A DNA stretch of 64,000 bases from Magnetococcales bacterium. GTDB lineage: Bacteria; Pseudomonadota; Magnetococcia; Magnetococcales; JADGCH01. The position numbers and the translations under genes were made by a program. The notes under the pieces are model-generated. The model had not been told where the DNA came from. It searched no databases and saw nothing but the letters and a program-made list of their open reading frames with translations. Location: positions 1 to 64,000 of the forward strand of contig JADGCH010000003.1 of NCBI GenBank assembly GCA_015229115.1, read 5' to 3'. Shown in pieces: positions 1 to 9,565 of this stretch (positions within the stretch are counted from its first letter, which is position 1; every line of letters begins with the position of its first letter).

Positions 1-478
1 CGGCCAGTTTGACATAATAGCGACCGGTCATGAAGCCAAGGCTGCGTTGGCTTTGTAGCCCACCTTCTCCGATCATGACGGCTTCACCCCGATCACCCAT
101 CTCGTCCATCAGCACCCCAAAAGCATGGATCGGCTCGGCCATGTCGTACAGATCGACCACCACCGATGGTTGTGGGCCATCGGTCGGTAATCGGTATTCC
201 GCCACCGCCAGACTGCGAAAACCGGCACCCAGAAAATATTCGGCATGGCCATTGATGTATTCGTACAGGTTGTCTCGGCTGAACAGGCGTACTTCCGCCT
301 GACGTTGCCATTGGTCAGCCTGACGCGGCAGCAGGGCAGCCATGCTGTTGCCACCCGATTTGAAATCGAGCAGCGCCGGGTCGTACTGCTGGCCCTGCCA
401 GTAGATCCCATAGGCCAGCAGGGGCAGCAGGGCCAGCAACAACAGCCGTGCCGCCGATTCAATGCCATCACCTTTCAT
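1..478 (-). CDS. DUF6599-like exported protein, partial (runs off the left edge)
   Basis: Manual reverse-strand translation from ATG at 478: MKGDGIESAARLLLLALLPLLAYGIYWQGQQYDPALL...RLFSRDNLYEYINGHAEYFLGAGFRSLAVAEYRL...; open to the window edge. This frame is absent from the supplied ORF track. Confidence 0.75.
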   Translation of the reverse strand, partial: MKGDGIESAARLLLLALLPLLAYGIYWQGQQYDPALLDFKSGGNSMAALLPRQADQWQRQAEVRLFSRDNLYEYINGHAEYFLGAGFRSLAVAEYRLPTDGPQPSVVVDLYDMAEPIHAFGVLMDEMGDRGEAVMIGEGGLQSQRSLGFMTGRYYVKLA

Positions 479-482
479 CACA

Positions 483-1691
483 TTAGGCGACGGCGGACCA
501 CGATAGGGTGCGATGGGCGGCCTGCAGTTGGCTGGCGACCGGCAGACCATGGTGGCAGGCAGCCGTACAACTCGGTTGCTGGCAGTCGAGACAGGGTGTG
601 GCGGGATGGGTCAAGGCCGCATAACCCTGCATCGCCCGTTTCTCATCACCATAATCTTCAAAGTACATCTGGTGGCGCAGGATATTGGCGATATCGACCC
701 CCTGGGGGCAGGAGTCCATGCAGTCGCCGCAGCCGGTGCGGCAGTAAATCTGGCTATAGCGGCTGGCGTAGCGGTCAAGAGTGCGCTGATCAGCCACCGT
801 GAAGGGTGTACCAGAGGCCTGCAGATAGAGGTTCAGATCCTCTACGGTCTTGATGGTCACCACCAGTCCAGCCACCTGCGGATGTTTCAGCACCCAGCGA
901 AAGGCGGCATGTTCAAAGATGGCCGCTCCGGGTTCGACGTGATTTTCCTTCGCTCCGGCCAGCGTTTTCATGGCGATGATGCCAACGCCTTTTTCAGCGG
1001 CTGTTTTGATCACCTCGGGCAGTTTAGGAAACTTCATGAAATTAAAGGCGGTCATGATCAGATCGAAATGGCCACTGGTCACGGCTTTGGTCAGCAGCGG
1101 TTCAAGATTGTTGGGACCATGGGAGGAGACGGCCAGATAGCGCACCTTACCCGCCTTCTTCAGGGTTTCGGTGGCCAACAACATCGCCTCATCCAGCAGG
1201 CGCTGTTGCTCCTGTTCCAGCGAGGCTGACTTTTCACCGATGGCATGGACAAAAACGACGTCCAGATAGTCCAGATTCATCCGTTTCAGGCTGGCATCGA
1301 CAGCAGCGATGTAATCGGCCTTGCTGGCACCCAGCGCTAGGTGAGCCGGGTAGGGGGTAGGGGAGCAATATTTCGAGGCGATGTAGATTTTATCGCGTTG
1401 CTTGAACCGCGTCATGGCCTCCCCGATCAGGCTTTCGCTGTTGCCATAATCGGGTGCGGTATCGAAATAATTGACGCCCTGGTCGATGGCTCGCAGAATC
1501 ATGGCCGCTGAGGGCAGTTTGCCAGCACCAAAGGAGATGTCGCTCATGTTGATGGCGGTTTTACCCAGAGGCCGGTAGCTTCGGATGCTCGGCTTGTCCG
1601 CCGCCTTGTCGGCTACCGCCAGGGCAGGCAAGCCAGCCGTGCTGGCAGCCACGGCAGCGATGGACGATTGCAGAAATTCACGGCGTTTCAT
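483..1691 (-). CDS. Aldo/keto reductase with Tat-type signal and C-terminal ferredoxin-like Cys motifs
   Basis: N-terminus MKRREFLQSSIAAVAAS (Tat-like); AKR motifs NYFDTAPDYGNSE; C-terminal CRTGCGDCMDSCP. Confidence 0.9.
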   Translation of the reverse strand: MKRREFLQSSIAAVAASTAGLPALAVADKAADKPSIRSYRPLGKTAINMSDISFGAGKLPSAAMILRAIDQGVNYFDTAPDYGNSESLIGEAMTRFKQRDKIYIASKYCSPTPYPAHLALGASKADYIAAVDASLKRMNLDYLDVVFVHAIGEKSASLEQEQQRLLDEAMLLATETLKKAGKVRYLAVSSHGPNNLEPLLTKAVTSGHFDLIMTAFNFMKFPKLPEVIKTAAEKGVGIIAMKTLAGAKENHVEPGAAIFEHAAFRWVLKHPQVAGLVVTIKTVEDLNLYLQASGTPFTVADQRTLDRYASRYSQIYCRTGCGDCMDSCPQGVDIANILRHQMYFEDYGDEKRAMQGYAALTHPATPCLDCQQPSCTAACHHGLPVASQLQAAHRTLSWSAVA

Positions 1692-2014
1692 GACTTGATC
1701 TCCTTACATTTAGCGTGACTCAGTGTGCTACTTGGGCATCATCACCGAACTATTTTTTCGCGCCATTTTTCCATATTGGTCTGCAACATACTTTTTACCT
1801 CCAGTAGGTCAAGGGGCACCCTGGCCTCATCCACCTTATTCCCTGTTCATGGTGCGGGTGGGTGTAGAGCTGATGGTAGATGCTGTCGTGATCAATGGTG
1901 CTGATCAATCCTCCCTGATCGTACCATAGCGCAGCCGTTGCAGGCAATCAATCCGTCGTCATGGTACCGCTATCATCACCTGTCTACACGCACGGCAACA
2001 ACACCTTGCTGCAG

Positions 2015-3937
2015 TTACCGGGAGATCACTATCTGTGATCCAATCGTCACCACCTGACGTGGCGGCAGGTTGAAGAAACTGGGCGCACTCCTGGAAAGAT
2101 GCACCAGCGCCAAAAAGAATCTCAAGCGCCACTGTGGCATCCCGACCCGCTCTCCCGATGGCAGAAACAGGGTGTTACCGGCAAAAAAGGCGGCCTCCTC
2201 CATCATGAATGGCTCGCCATCGAGTTGCAAAGCTTCCAATGCCTTAGGAACATCCGGATGCTCCATAAAGCCAAAGTGAATCACCACACAATAGAATCGG
2301 CTGGCTAATGGTTTTACCTCAATACGTGCCTGTTCCTGGATAAATGGCTTCTCATGAATGTTGACGCTGAGAATGATGCCGGTTTCATGCAGAAACCAGG
2401 CATGCCGCAGCAGTTGCACCAATGGCACAGGAGCCACATCCGGATTCTGAGTCATGTAGACAGCAATCCCGGGTCCCCTTGTCGGGGCATGTTCTTCCAG
2501 TTGGCGCAAGAATGGTCCCAGGGGAATCTGCTCTTTGCGTACCACACGCGACAACAGGTTCTGGCCCTGATGCCAGGTGGACATCAGGAAGTAGATCGTC
2601 CCTCCCAGTAACAACGAGAACCAGCCTCCATCAGGGATCTTGAGTACGTTGGCAATGAAGAAGGTCAGATCCAGTACCATAAAGAAGGTCAATAGCAGCA
2701 GTGTCGTCGGCCAACTCCAGCGAAACAGCTGGCGCAACACGATGGTAAAGGCGAAGAAGGTGACGGTGATCATAGTGCCTGTAACGGCGATGCCATAAGC
2801 CGCTGCCAGATGCCCTGAACTCTGGAACATGAGAATTAGCATGATGACAGCCACCAGCAAGGTCCAGTTGATGGCCGGCACATAAATCTGCCCTTTGTCG
2901 GTATGGGAGGTATGCTTGATGGTCAGGCGTGGCAACAGCCCCAACTGAATGGCCTGAAAACTGGCCGAAAAAGCACCCGATATGACTGCTTGTGAAGCAA
3001 TGACGGTCGCCATGGTGGCTAAGGCAACCATGGGGTAGAGCCCCCATGATGGCACCGACAGATAAAAGGGGTTGGTCACGGCCTCGGGATTGTCCAATAC
3101 CGCCGCACCCTGGCCCAGATAGTTCAGGACCAGCGCCGGAAAAGCGAAACTGACCCAAGCCAGATTGATGGCGCGTCGACCAAAATGGCCCATATCGGCG
3201 TAAAGGGCCTCGGCCCCGGTGACCGCCAGGAATACCGCTCCCAGTACCATCATGGCATGACCCCCCTGGGACAGCAGGAATTTTACGCCATAACGCGGAT
3301 CAAGCGCCTGCAAGACGCCCGGATTGGCGATGATGTGGCTGACACCGATCAGGGCCAGGGAACCAAACCAGGCAATCATGACCGGTCCAAACAGGGCCCC
3401 TACCTTGGCCGTCCCTTTGTACTGGAAAAAAAACAGGATACACAGCACCGTGAGACTGATGGGTACTACAGCGGGCTTGAAAAAGGGAGTCGCTACCTCC
3501 AGACCTTCCACAGCGCTCAGCACCGAGATGGCTGGCGTAATGACCCCATCGCCAAAAAAGAGCGCCACACTGGCCATACCGACAAAAAACACCGCCTTCT
3601 GTATTCTGGGGAACGGGGCCATATTGCGCATCGCCAAGGCCACCATGGCCAGGATACCCCCTTCCCCCTTGTTATCAGCGCGGGTAATAAAAAACTGGTA
3701 TTCGATGGTCAGGATAATGGTCAAGGTCCAGAAAATGAGCGATATGGCGCCATAGACATTATCGGGTGTCACCGTCACGGATCCACTACCCATGACCTCC
3801 TTGAAGGCATAGAGCGGACTGGTGCCAATATCGCCAAAGACAACGCCAATCGCTGCAATCGCCAGTTTGACGACACGATCGTCATGGTTGGCCAATGAGC
3901 TCCCTGATGTTGCTCCATCATGATTCACCATAATCAT
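2015..3937 (-). CDS. kup: KUP-family potassium uptake protein
   Basis: LAIAAIGVVFGDIGTSPLYAFKE, EGGILAMVALA, GDGVITPAISVLSAVEGLEV are characteristic of Kup. Confidence 0.95.
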   Translation of the reverse strand: MIMVNHDGATSGSSLANHDDRVVKLAIAAIGVVFGDIGTSPLYAFKEVMGSGSVTVTPDNVYGAISLIFWTLTIILTIEYQFFITRADNKGEGGILAMVALAMRNMAPFPRIQKAVFFVGMASVALFFGDGVITPAISVLSAVEGLEVATPFFKPAVVPISLTVLCILFFFQYKGTAKVGALFGPVMIAWFGSLALIGVSHIIANPGVLQALDPRYGVKFLLSQGGHAMMVLGAVFLAVTGAEALYADMGHFGRRAINLAWVSFAFPALVLNYLGQGAAVLDNPEAVTNPFYLSVPSWGLYPMVALATMATVIASQAVISGAFSASFQAIQLGLLPRLTIKHTSHTDKGQIYVPAINWTLLVAVIMLILMFQSSGHLAAAYGIAVTGTMITVTFFAFTIVLRQLFRWSWPTTLLLLTFFMVLDLTFFIANVLKIPDGGWFSLLLGGTIYFLMSTWHQGQNLLSRVVRKEQIPLGPFLRQLEEHAPTRGPGIAVYMTQNPDVAPVPLVQLLRHAWFLHETGIILSVNIHEKPFIQEQARIEVKPLASRFYCVVIHFGFMEHPDVPKALEALQLDGEPFMMEEAAFFAGNTLFLPSGERVGMPQWRLRFFLALVHLSRSAPSFFNLPPRQVVTIGSQIVISR

Positions 3938-4108
3938 AACCTCGATACGGATTGATAGCAGTTAATATAAATATCTATACACCTACTTCCTGTTCAGGAT
4001 ACCCCCCGATCGGATCGGTTTGCAATGGCTTTTATTGATTCATCTGGGTATGCTATGCTTCCCCGTTGTATGAATTCTCACATGGAGTCACAGGAGTAGC
4101 GACTTTAC

Positions 4109-5458
4109 ATGAACGTCATCATTTTTGGTGCTGGCATGGTAGGTAACACCGTTGCCAAATTCCTGACCGAACAGGATCACAATGTCACGCTGGTCGATCA
4201 CCGTCCGGAAATCATCCAGGAGATCCAGGAAAGCCTCGATATCCAGACCCTGCTGGGAGAGGCTACCGGTCGAGGCGTCATGCAGCAGGCCGGTCTGGAG
4301 CAGGCGGATCTGGTGCTAGCCGTTACCGACTCGGATGAAACCAATATTGTCCTGTCGCTCATTGTGCAGTCGCAAAACAGGAACGCTCGCACCATTGTCC
4401 GTCTGCGCGGTCAGCATTACATGGAAAACAGTGGCCTGTGGCAAGAACGTAGTCTGGATCGCACGCTGGTGTTCAGTCCAGAACAGGCTGCCGTCGAACG
4501 GTTGCTGGATCTGCTGGAAGTGTCGCGCGCCTTTGAAGTCACCTCTTTTCTGGGTGGAGCAGTACGTATCGCCGGGTTTTCCCTGGATGTATCCAGTCCC
4601 CTGATTGGTCAACCGCTGATGCAGCTTGCCGTTCTGCCAGAAACCCAGACCCTGATCGTGGCCGTGGAACAGCAGGGAGAGATCATCGTGCCGACCGGCA
4701 AAACCGTGTTGCAAGCCGGCGACCGCATTTATGTCACTACCGGCCTTGGCTTCAACAACACCAAGGTACGCAACCTGTTTGGCTTGCACGCCACCAAACA
4801 GCGCAAGGTGCTGCTGGCTGGCGGCGGCTGGATGGGAGCCCGCGTTGCCGAGCAGCTACTCAAGGGGGGCATCGATGTCACCATCATCGAGCGGGACCGT
4901 AGCCGCTGCCGCTGGCTGGCCGAGACCATGGATGGCCTGACCGTCATCAATGGCGGTGCCACCGATCACAATAAAATGCGTGACGAGCTGGATGGGGCTT
5001 CGACTTTCGTTGGTATCACCAACAAACACGAGGTCAATTTCATTGCTGCCTTGATGGCTCACAAACTCAACGTCAAACGAGTCATAGCTGTGATGGACAA
5101 CGAGGCTTATCTCAACATGGCTCCATCGGTGGGGATCGATGCCGCCGTCAGCCCGAAACTGGCGGCGGTGGGCATGATTCTGCGCATTCTGCGTACCGGC
5201 CAAATGATTGACGTTGCCCCGATGTTGAATGGCCGCCTTGAAGCCGTTTTCGTCGAGGTTCGTGCCAACAGCCGTTTGGACCATCACCCGATCAACCGGC
5301 TGGGATTGCCCAAAGGAGTGATTATTGCCGCCGTCATGCGTGACCAGGCCATCTTGATTCCGCACGGTAATCTGATGTTGACACCCGGTGATAAGGCCCT
5401 CTTCATTGCTCCCTCTGGTACCCTGCGCCACATTGGCAGAATGCTGGAGGCAGCATGA
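4109..5458 (+). CDS. trkA: Trk system potassium transporter peripheral protein TrkA
   Basis: Two RCK/TrkA-N Rossmann modules: MNVIIFGAGMVGNTVAKFLTEQ and KVLLAGGGWMGARVAEQLLKG. Confidence 0.95.
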   Translation: MNVIIFGAGMVGNTVAKFLTEQDHNVTLVDHRPEIIQEIQESLDIQTLLGEATGRGVMQQAGLEQADLVLAVTDSDETNIVLSLIVQSQNRNARTIVRLRGQHYMENSGLWQERSLDRTLVFSPEQAAVERLLDLLEVSRAFEVTSFLGGAVRIAGFSLDVSSPLIGQPLMQLAVLPETQTLIVAVEQQGEIIVPTGKTVLQAGDRIYVTTGLGFNNTKVRNLFGLHATKQRKVLLAGGGWMGARVAEQLLKGGIDVTIIERDRSRCRWLAETMDGLTVINGGATDHNKMRDELDGASTFVGITNKHEVNFIAALMAHKLNVKRVIAVMDNEAYLNMAPSVGIDAAVSPKLAAVGMILRILRTGQMIDVAPMLNGRLEAVFVEVRANSRLDHHPINRLGLPKGVIIAAVMRDQAILIPHGNLMLTPGDKALFIAPSGTLRHIGRMLEAA

Positions 5459-6900
5459 ACCTGCGTATGGATTTACGGGTGCTGGCGCTGGTGTCCGGCA
5501 TACTGACCGTCTATCAAACAGTACCCCTGTTGTACGCCGTGGCGGTTGGCGAGTCAGCCGTGGCCATGGAATTGTCGATGCTGTGTTCACTGACCGTTTT
5601 CCTGCTCGGCTGGACTACGACAAGCAGGGCCGACCGGAAGTTATCGGCCAAGGATGGCTTTCTGATTACCAGTGTAGTCTGGTTCATGGCCGCCTTTCTG
5701 GGTGGACTGCCCTATGTCTTTGCTGATCTGCTGGGGTGGATTGATGCCTTCTTCGAGACCGCCTCCGGCCTGACCACCACCGGATCGTCGGTACTGACCG
5801 ATATCGAGGTCTGGCCCAAAAACCTGCTGCTGTGGCGCGCCATGACGCAATGGATTGGAGGCATGGGTATCCTGTTGCTGGCTATTGCTATTCTGCCCTT
5901 TCTCGGCGTCGGTGGCATGCAGCTGATGAAGGCCGAGGTACCCGGACCGAGCAAGGATCGGCTGGTGCCACGCCTAGCCACTACAGCACGCATCTTCTGG
6001 TCAATCTACGTTGGCATCACCCTGGCCGCTGTCATCTGCTTCTACTTTTCCGGCATGTCCCTTTACGATGCCTTCTGTCATGCCTTTACCGCTCTGGCCA
6101 CCGGTGGCTATTCGACCAGGAATGCCAGCTTCGGTGCCTTTTCCCCTGCAGCCCAGTGGTGGTGTACCCTGTTTATGGCCATGGGTGGGGCCAATTTTGT
6201 CATTCACTATCGCGTTTTCATGAGAGGGGATACCGCTGCCCTCTCCGATGTTGAGTTGCGCGGTTACCTGATGTTGATCTGTGGCTTCAGTTTGGTCATC
6301 GCTGCCACACTCTATGCCCAGCAGTTCCCGGGCATGGATACCGTAGAATCCGCCCTGCGTCATGCCTTCTTCCAGGTGGTCTCCATCATGACTACCACCG
6401 GTTTTGCTAGTATTGACTGGGAACAATGGCCAGCCCTGATGCAATTCCTGCTCGTGGCCCTTATGATTCCGGGTGGAATGGCGGGTTCGACCGGTGGTGG
6501 CATCAAGGTGGTACGGCTGCAGATTCTGCTCAGCCTGATACCAGTAACGGCACGGCGCATGATGAAGCCTTCCCAGGTGGTCGTGACAAAAGTTGGCGGC
6601 CATCCGTTGCACAGCGAAATCATCGAAGCCAGCGTCGCCATGACCATCCTCTATCTGCTGATGATGGTTGCTGTTGGCATAGCGCTCAATGTGCTGGGCA
6701 TGGACCTGCCCAGCGCCATGAGTGCTTCACTCACCGCTATTGCCAACGTTGGCCCGGGAGTGGGCGAAGTGGGCGCCATGGATAATTTCTCTGCCGTCCA
6801 TCCACTGGGAAAGGTGCTGCTGGCCTCTCTCATGATTGTCGGTAGGCTGGAGCTGTTCACGGTGATGATCTTTTTCTCATCCTGGTTCTGGAAACGATAG
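5455..6900 (+). CDS. trkH: Trk potassium uptake transporter TrkH
   Basis: Membrane protein with selectivity-filter-like segments (SGLTTTGSSVL, ALATGGYSTRN, TTTGFAS, ANVGPGVG); overlaps trkA by 4 bp. Confidence 0.93.
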   Translation: MNLRMDLRVLALVSGILTVYQTVPLLYAVAVGESAVAMELSMLCSLTVFLLGWTTTSRADRKLSAKDGFLITSVVWFMAAFLGGLPYVFADLLGWIDAFFETASGLTTTGSSVLTDIEVWPKNLLLWRAMTQWIGGMGILLLAIAILPFLGVGGMQLMKAEVPGPSKDRLVPRLATTARIFWSIYVGITLAAVICFYFSGMSLYDAFCHAFTALATGGYSTRNASFGAFSPAAQWWCTLFMAMGGANFVIHYRVFMRGDTAALSDVELRGYLMLICGFSLVIAATLYAQQFPGMDTVESALRHAFFQVVSIMTTTGFASIDWEQWPALMQFLLVALMIPGGMAGSTGGGIKVVRLQILLSLIPVTARRMMKPSQVVVTKVGGHPLHSEIIEASVAMTILYLLMMVAVGIALNVLGMDLPSAMSASLTAIANVGPGVGEVGAMDNFSAVHPLGKVLLASLMIVGRLELFTVMIFFSSWFWKR

Positions 6901-6909
6901 ACCAGCAAG

Positions 6910-7428
6910 ATGCCGAACCAGACCGATCCGATCCAGCCTGTTGGCGAGATCATTCGTTCGGTAGCCAACCGGCTGCTGGAGCATCCCAACAGCCGGGCCC
7001 AGGGACTCTGGAAGTACTGGCACCACATTTTCGGCGATCCCATCGCCCGGCACACCGAGCCAGTACGCCTGACCAACGGCGTATTGGTCATCCGGGTGGA
7101 TCTCTCCACCTGGATGACGCAGCTGACCTTTCTCAAACCGGAAATACTCGACAAGATACAGCAACTGCTGCCGCCGGGCAGTGTACGCGAGATCCGTCTG
7201 CAACAGGGCTCGCTGCGTAGTCGTGGCCAACAGGCCAGCCGCTATCAGTATCAACCCGGTCCGGCATTACCCCCAGCATCAGAACAGGAACAGCTCAAGG
7301 CTGAACAGGCCTGTGCAACGGTGCAGGATGAGACATTGCGCCGTACTCTCTACCGCTTGCTGGTCACCCATCAGGTCTATCAGCGTAGCTTCAGCGACAC
7401 ACAAGTCAGTCCACAAGTCAGTCATTAA
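6910..7428 (+). CDS. DUF721 / DciA-like protein
   Basis: GLWKYWHHIFGDPIARHTEPVRLTNGVLVIRVDLSTWMTQLTFLKPEILDKI resembles the DciA/DUF721 core. Confidence 0.75.
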   Translation: MPNQTDPIQPVGEIIRSVANRLLEHPNSRAQGLWKYWHHIFGDPIARHTEPVRLTNGVLVIRVDLSTWMTQLTFLKPEILDKIQQLLPPGSVREIRLQQGSLRSRGQQASRYQYQPGPALPPASEQEQLKAEQACATVQDETLRRTLYRLLVTHQVYQRSFSDTQVSPQVSH

Positions 7429-9493
7429 TAGCCTGACGCAACGATTCCCTGGCTTGGTGATACTCCTTCTGCGCCGAATGGATCACCTGATTGGCCGACA
7501 GCATTCTCTCCATCGCCGCCTCAATGTCTGTTCCAACCATCATTTGCCTGACACGTTCCACGTCATGCAGAGTGCCCTCCAGCAGGTTGAGATCGCCTTC
7601 ACCTTCCAGTAGTACCGCCAACAGATGGCTACAGACGGCCTCATCTTCCTGCAATTCACAGCTACAGGTAGCGGTCATGTTGGAACCTTCACGACGGAAA
7701 TGGACCCGGTAACCCTCAGGGTGGTCATAGTCCTGCACCAGCAGGGTGATCTCCTGTACCGGCTGCAGCATGGCCTCGTAGTCCTCGACGGCCTCCCTGA
7801 CCGATACATAAAACTGGTAGCTGCCGATGGTTTCTGAAATGCCTACTTTTTTCAACTGGGCCATGAACGGCCTTGGCGTATCGGCAATCTTGATCTCGAT
7901 ACCGGCCGCCTGCATCTCACGATACATTTCAGCAAAGCGCTGTGCGGCGGTGATATCCATGTCGGTAATGGCCTGGGCGTCGATAATGATCCACCGGATG
8001 GGAGGATCGGCCTCAGCGACCAAAGCACGCAGGCGGCTGGTGACATGGCGGGCATTGGCAAAAATGAGCGGGGCATAGAGTCGATAAACCAACAGGCCTG
8101 GCACAGGATCAACATCGGCTGGAATATCACGGCCAAAATCGTGAAACTTTTTCCCTGGCCCCAAACGGTGCAGGATGGCGTCACCAGGACGGGATATCTC
8201 CACGATGATCCCGATCAGGGAGATCAGCAGCCCCAGGATGATACCGGGCACCACACCAGCAACCAGAATCGCCAAGGTTACAGCAACCGACATGAGACAC
8301 TCAAAACGATCGACCCGATAGAGATCGCGCAGGGCGGCCAGTTCCAGCATGCCCATCGCTGTGACAATTAGAATGGCGGCTAGGGCTACCTTGGGCAGAA
8401 AAACCAGCAGATTGGTGCCGTAATAGAGAAACAGCAGCAACCCCCCTGCAGCAACCAGCTGGGCCAGCTGACTCTTGCCCCCAGACGCATCAACGATTGA
8501 GGTACGGGACTGGCTGGCCGATACCGGAAAGCCTTGCCACAGCGCCGCACTGACGTTGGCAATACCCAGGGCTGTCAACTCCCGGTTGGGATGGATCTCG
8601 TAACGATTTTTGTCTGCAAAGGCCTGCGCCAACAAAATGCCGTCCGAGAAAGTGAGAAAGGCTATCGCCAGCGCTGCCGGGGCCAAAGCCGGTATATCGG
8701 CCCAATGCAGAACAGGCATGGCAAAATCGGGCACACCAGCCGGTACCCGACCGACCAAAGCCACTCCCATCTTGCCCAGATCAAGCCAGTAGGTCGATAG
8801 TATGGCCACCACCGAAACCGCTAAGGCTCCCGGAATAAATGGCACGGTACGTGACAGAACGATCATGAACAGGATCAGCAGCACACCGAAAATCAGGGTA
8901 GGCGAATGGGTCGTTGGCAGTCCATCGATAATCTGCTCCAGAATGGGAAAGAAGTCCTCCCCATGCGTCTTGATGGCAAACAGTTTACCTGCCTGAGTGG
9001 CGGCAAGCACCAGGGAGGCCCCGTTCAGATAGCCAATCAGCACCGGACGAGAGAGAAAATCGGCAATGGCCCCCACCCGCAAGTGGGCCGCCAGTATGAG
9101 GATGATCCCAGATAGCAGAGCCAAAGTGGCCGCCAGCATGGCCATCCGACCCGGATCACCCGCTGCCAGTGGCAGAATCGCTGCACCAGCCAGCAACCCA
9201 ATGGCCGCATCGGGACCAGCAATCACATGACGTGATGAAGAAAACAGGGCATAGCCCACCGCCGATGCCAGAGCTGCATAAATACCAGCAATGGGTGGCA
9301 TATGAACCAATTCGGCATAGGCCAGCACGGATGGGATCATGATGACACAGGCCGTCAGACCAGCCACCAGATCCCCTTTTAACCACACCAACTGATAATG
9401 TCGCAACTGGAAAACGATGGGCAACAGCCATCCGGTACGATCTTTAACCCGAAACAGAGACATTGTTCTATCACCCTGGATTCGATTGATCAT
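7418..9493 (-). CDS. SulP-family anion transporter with STAS domain and C-terminal SWIM-type zinc-finger motif
   Basis: SulP motifs (LVAGLTACVIMIPSVLAYAELVHMPPIAGIYAAL; FPVSASQSRTSIVDASGGKSQLAQLV), STAS (WIIIDAQAITDMDITAAQ), then CSCELQEDEAVCSH (CxCx8CxH). Confidence 0.9.
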   Translation of the reverse strand: MINRIQGDRTMSLFRVKDRTGWLLPIVFQLRHYQLVWLKGDLVAGLTACVIMIPSVLAYAELVHMPPIAGIYAALASAVGYALFSSSRHVIAGPDAAIGLLAGAAILPLAAGDPGRMAMLAATLALLSGIILILAAHLRVGAIADFLSRPVLIGYLNGASLVLAATQAGKLFAIKTHGEDFFPILEQIIDGLPTTHSPTLIFGVLLILFMIVLSRTVPFIPGALAVSVVAILSTYWLDLGKMGVALVGRVPAGVPDFAMPVLHWADIPALAPAALAIAFLTFSDGILLAQAFADKNRYEIHPNRELTALGIANVSAALWQGFPVSASQSRTSIVDASGGKSQLAQLVAAGGLLLFLYYGTNLLVFLPKVALAAILIVTAMGMLELAALRDLYRVDRFECLMSVAVTLAILVAGVVPGIILGLLISLIGIIVEISRPGDAILHRLGPGKKFHDFGRDIPADVDPVPGLLVYRLYAPLIFANARHVTSRLRALVAEADPPIRWIIIDAQAITDMDITAAQRFAEMYREMQAAGIEIKIADTPRPFMAQLKKVGISETIGSYQFYVSVREAVEDYEAMLQPVQEITLLVQDYDHPEGYRVHFRREGSNMTATCSCELQEDEAVCSHLLAVLLEGEGDLNLLEGTLHDVERVRQMMVGTDIEAAMERMLSANQVIHSAQKEYHQARESLRQAIND

Positions 9494-9565
9494 GATTCAC
9501 CAGGAAACAGTGTAGCAGACCAAACTGAAGCCAAGTTGAAGCAGGATCGTATTTTGATCGCCTTG

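Noticed and set aside
513-1229. Long + strand ORF opposite the aldo/keto reductase, and similar shadow ORFs such as 14720..15640, 18291..19331 and 3185..3898
   Set aside because: Antisense to confidently identified genes; composition typical of shadow frames in GC-rich coding sequence.
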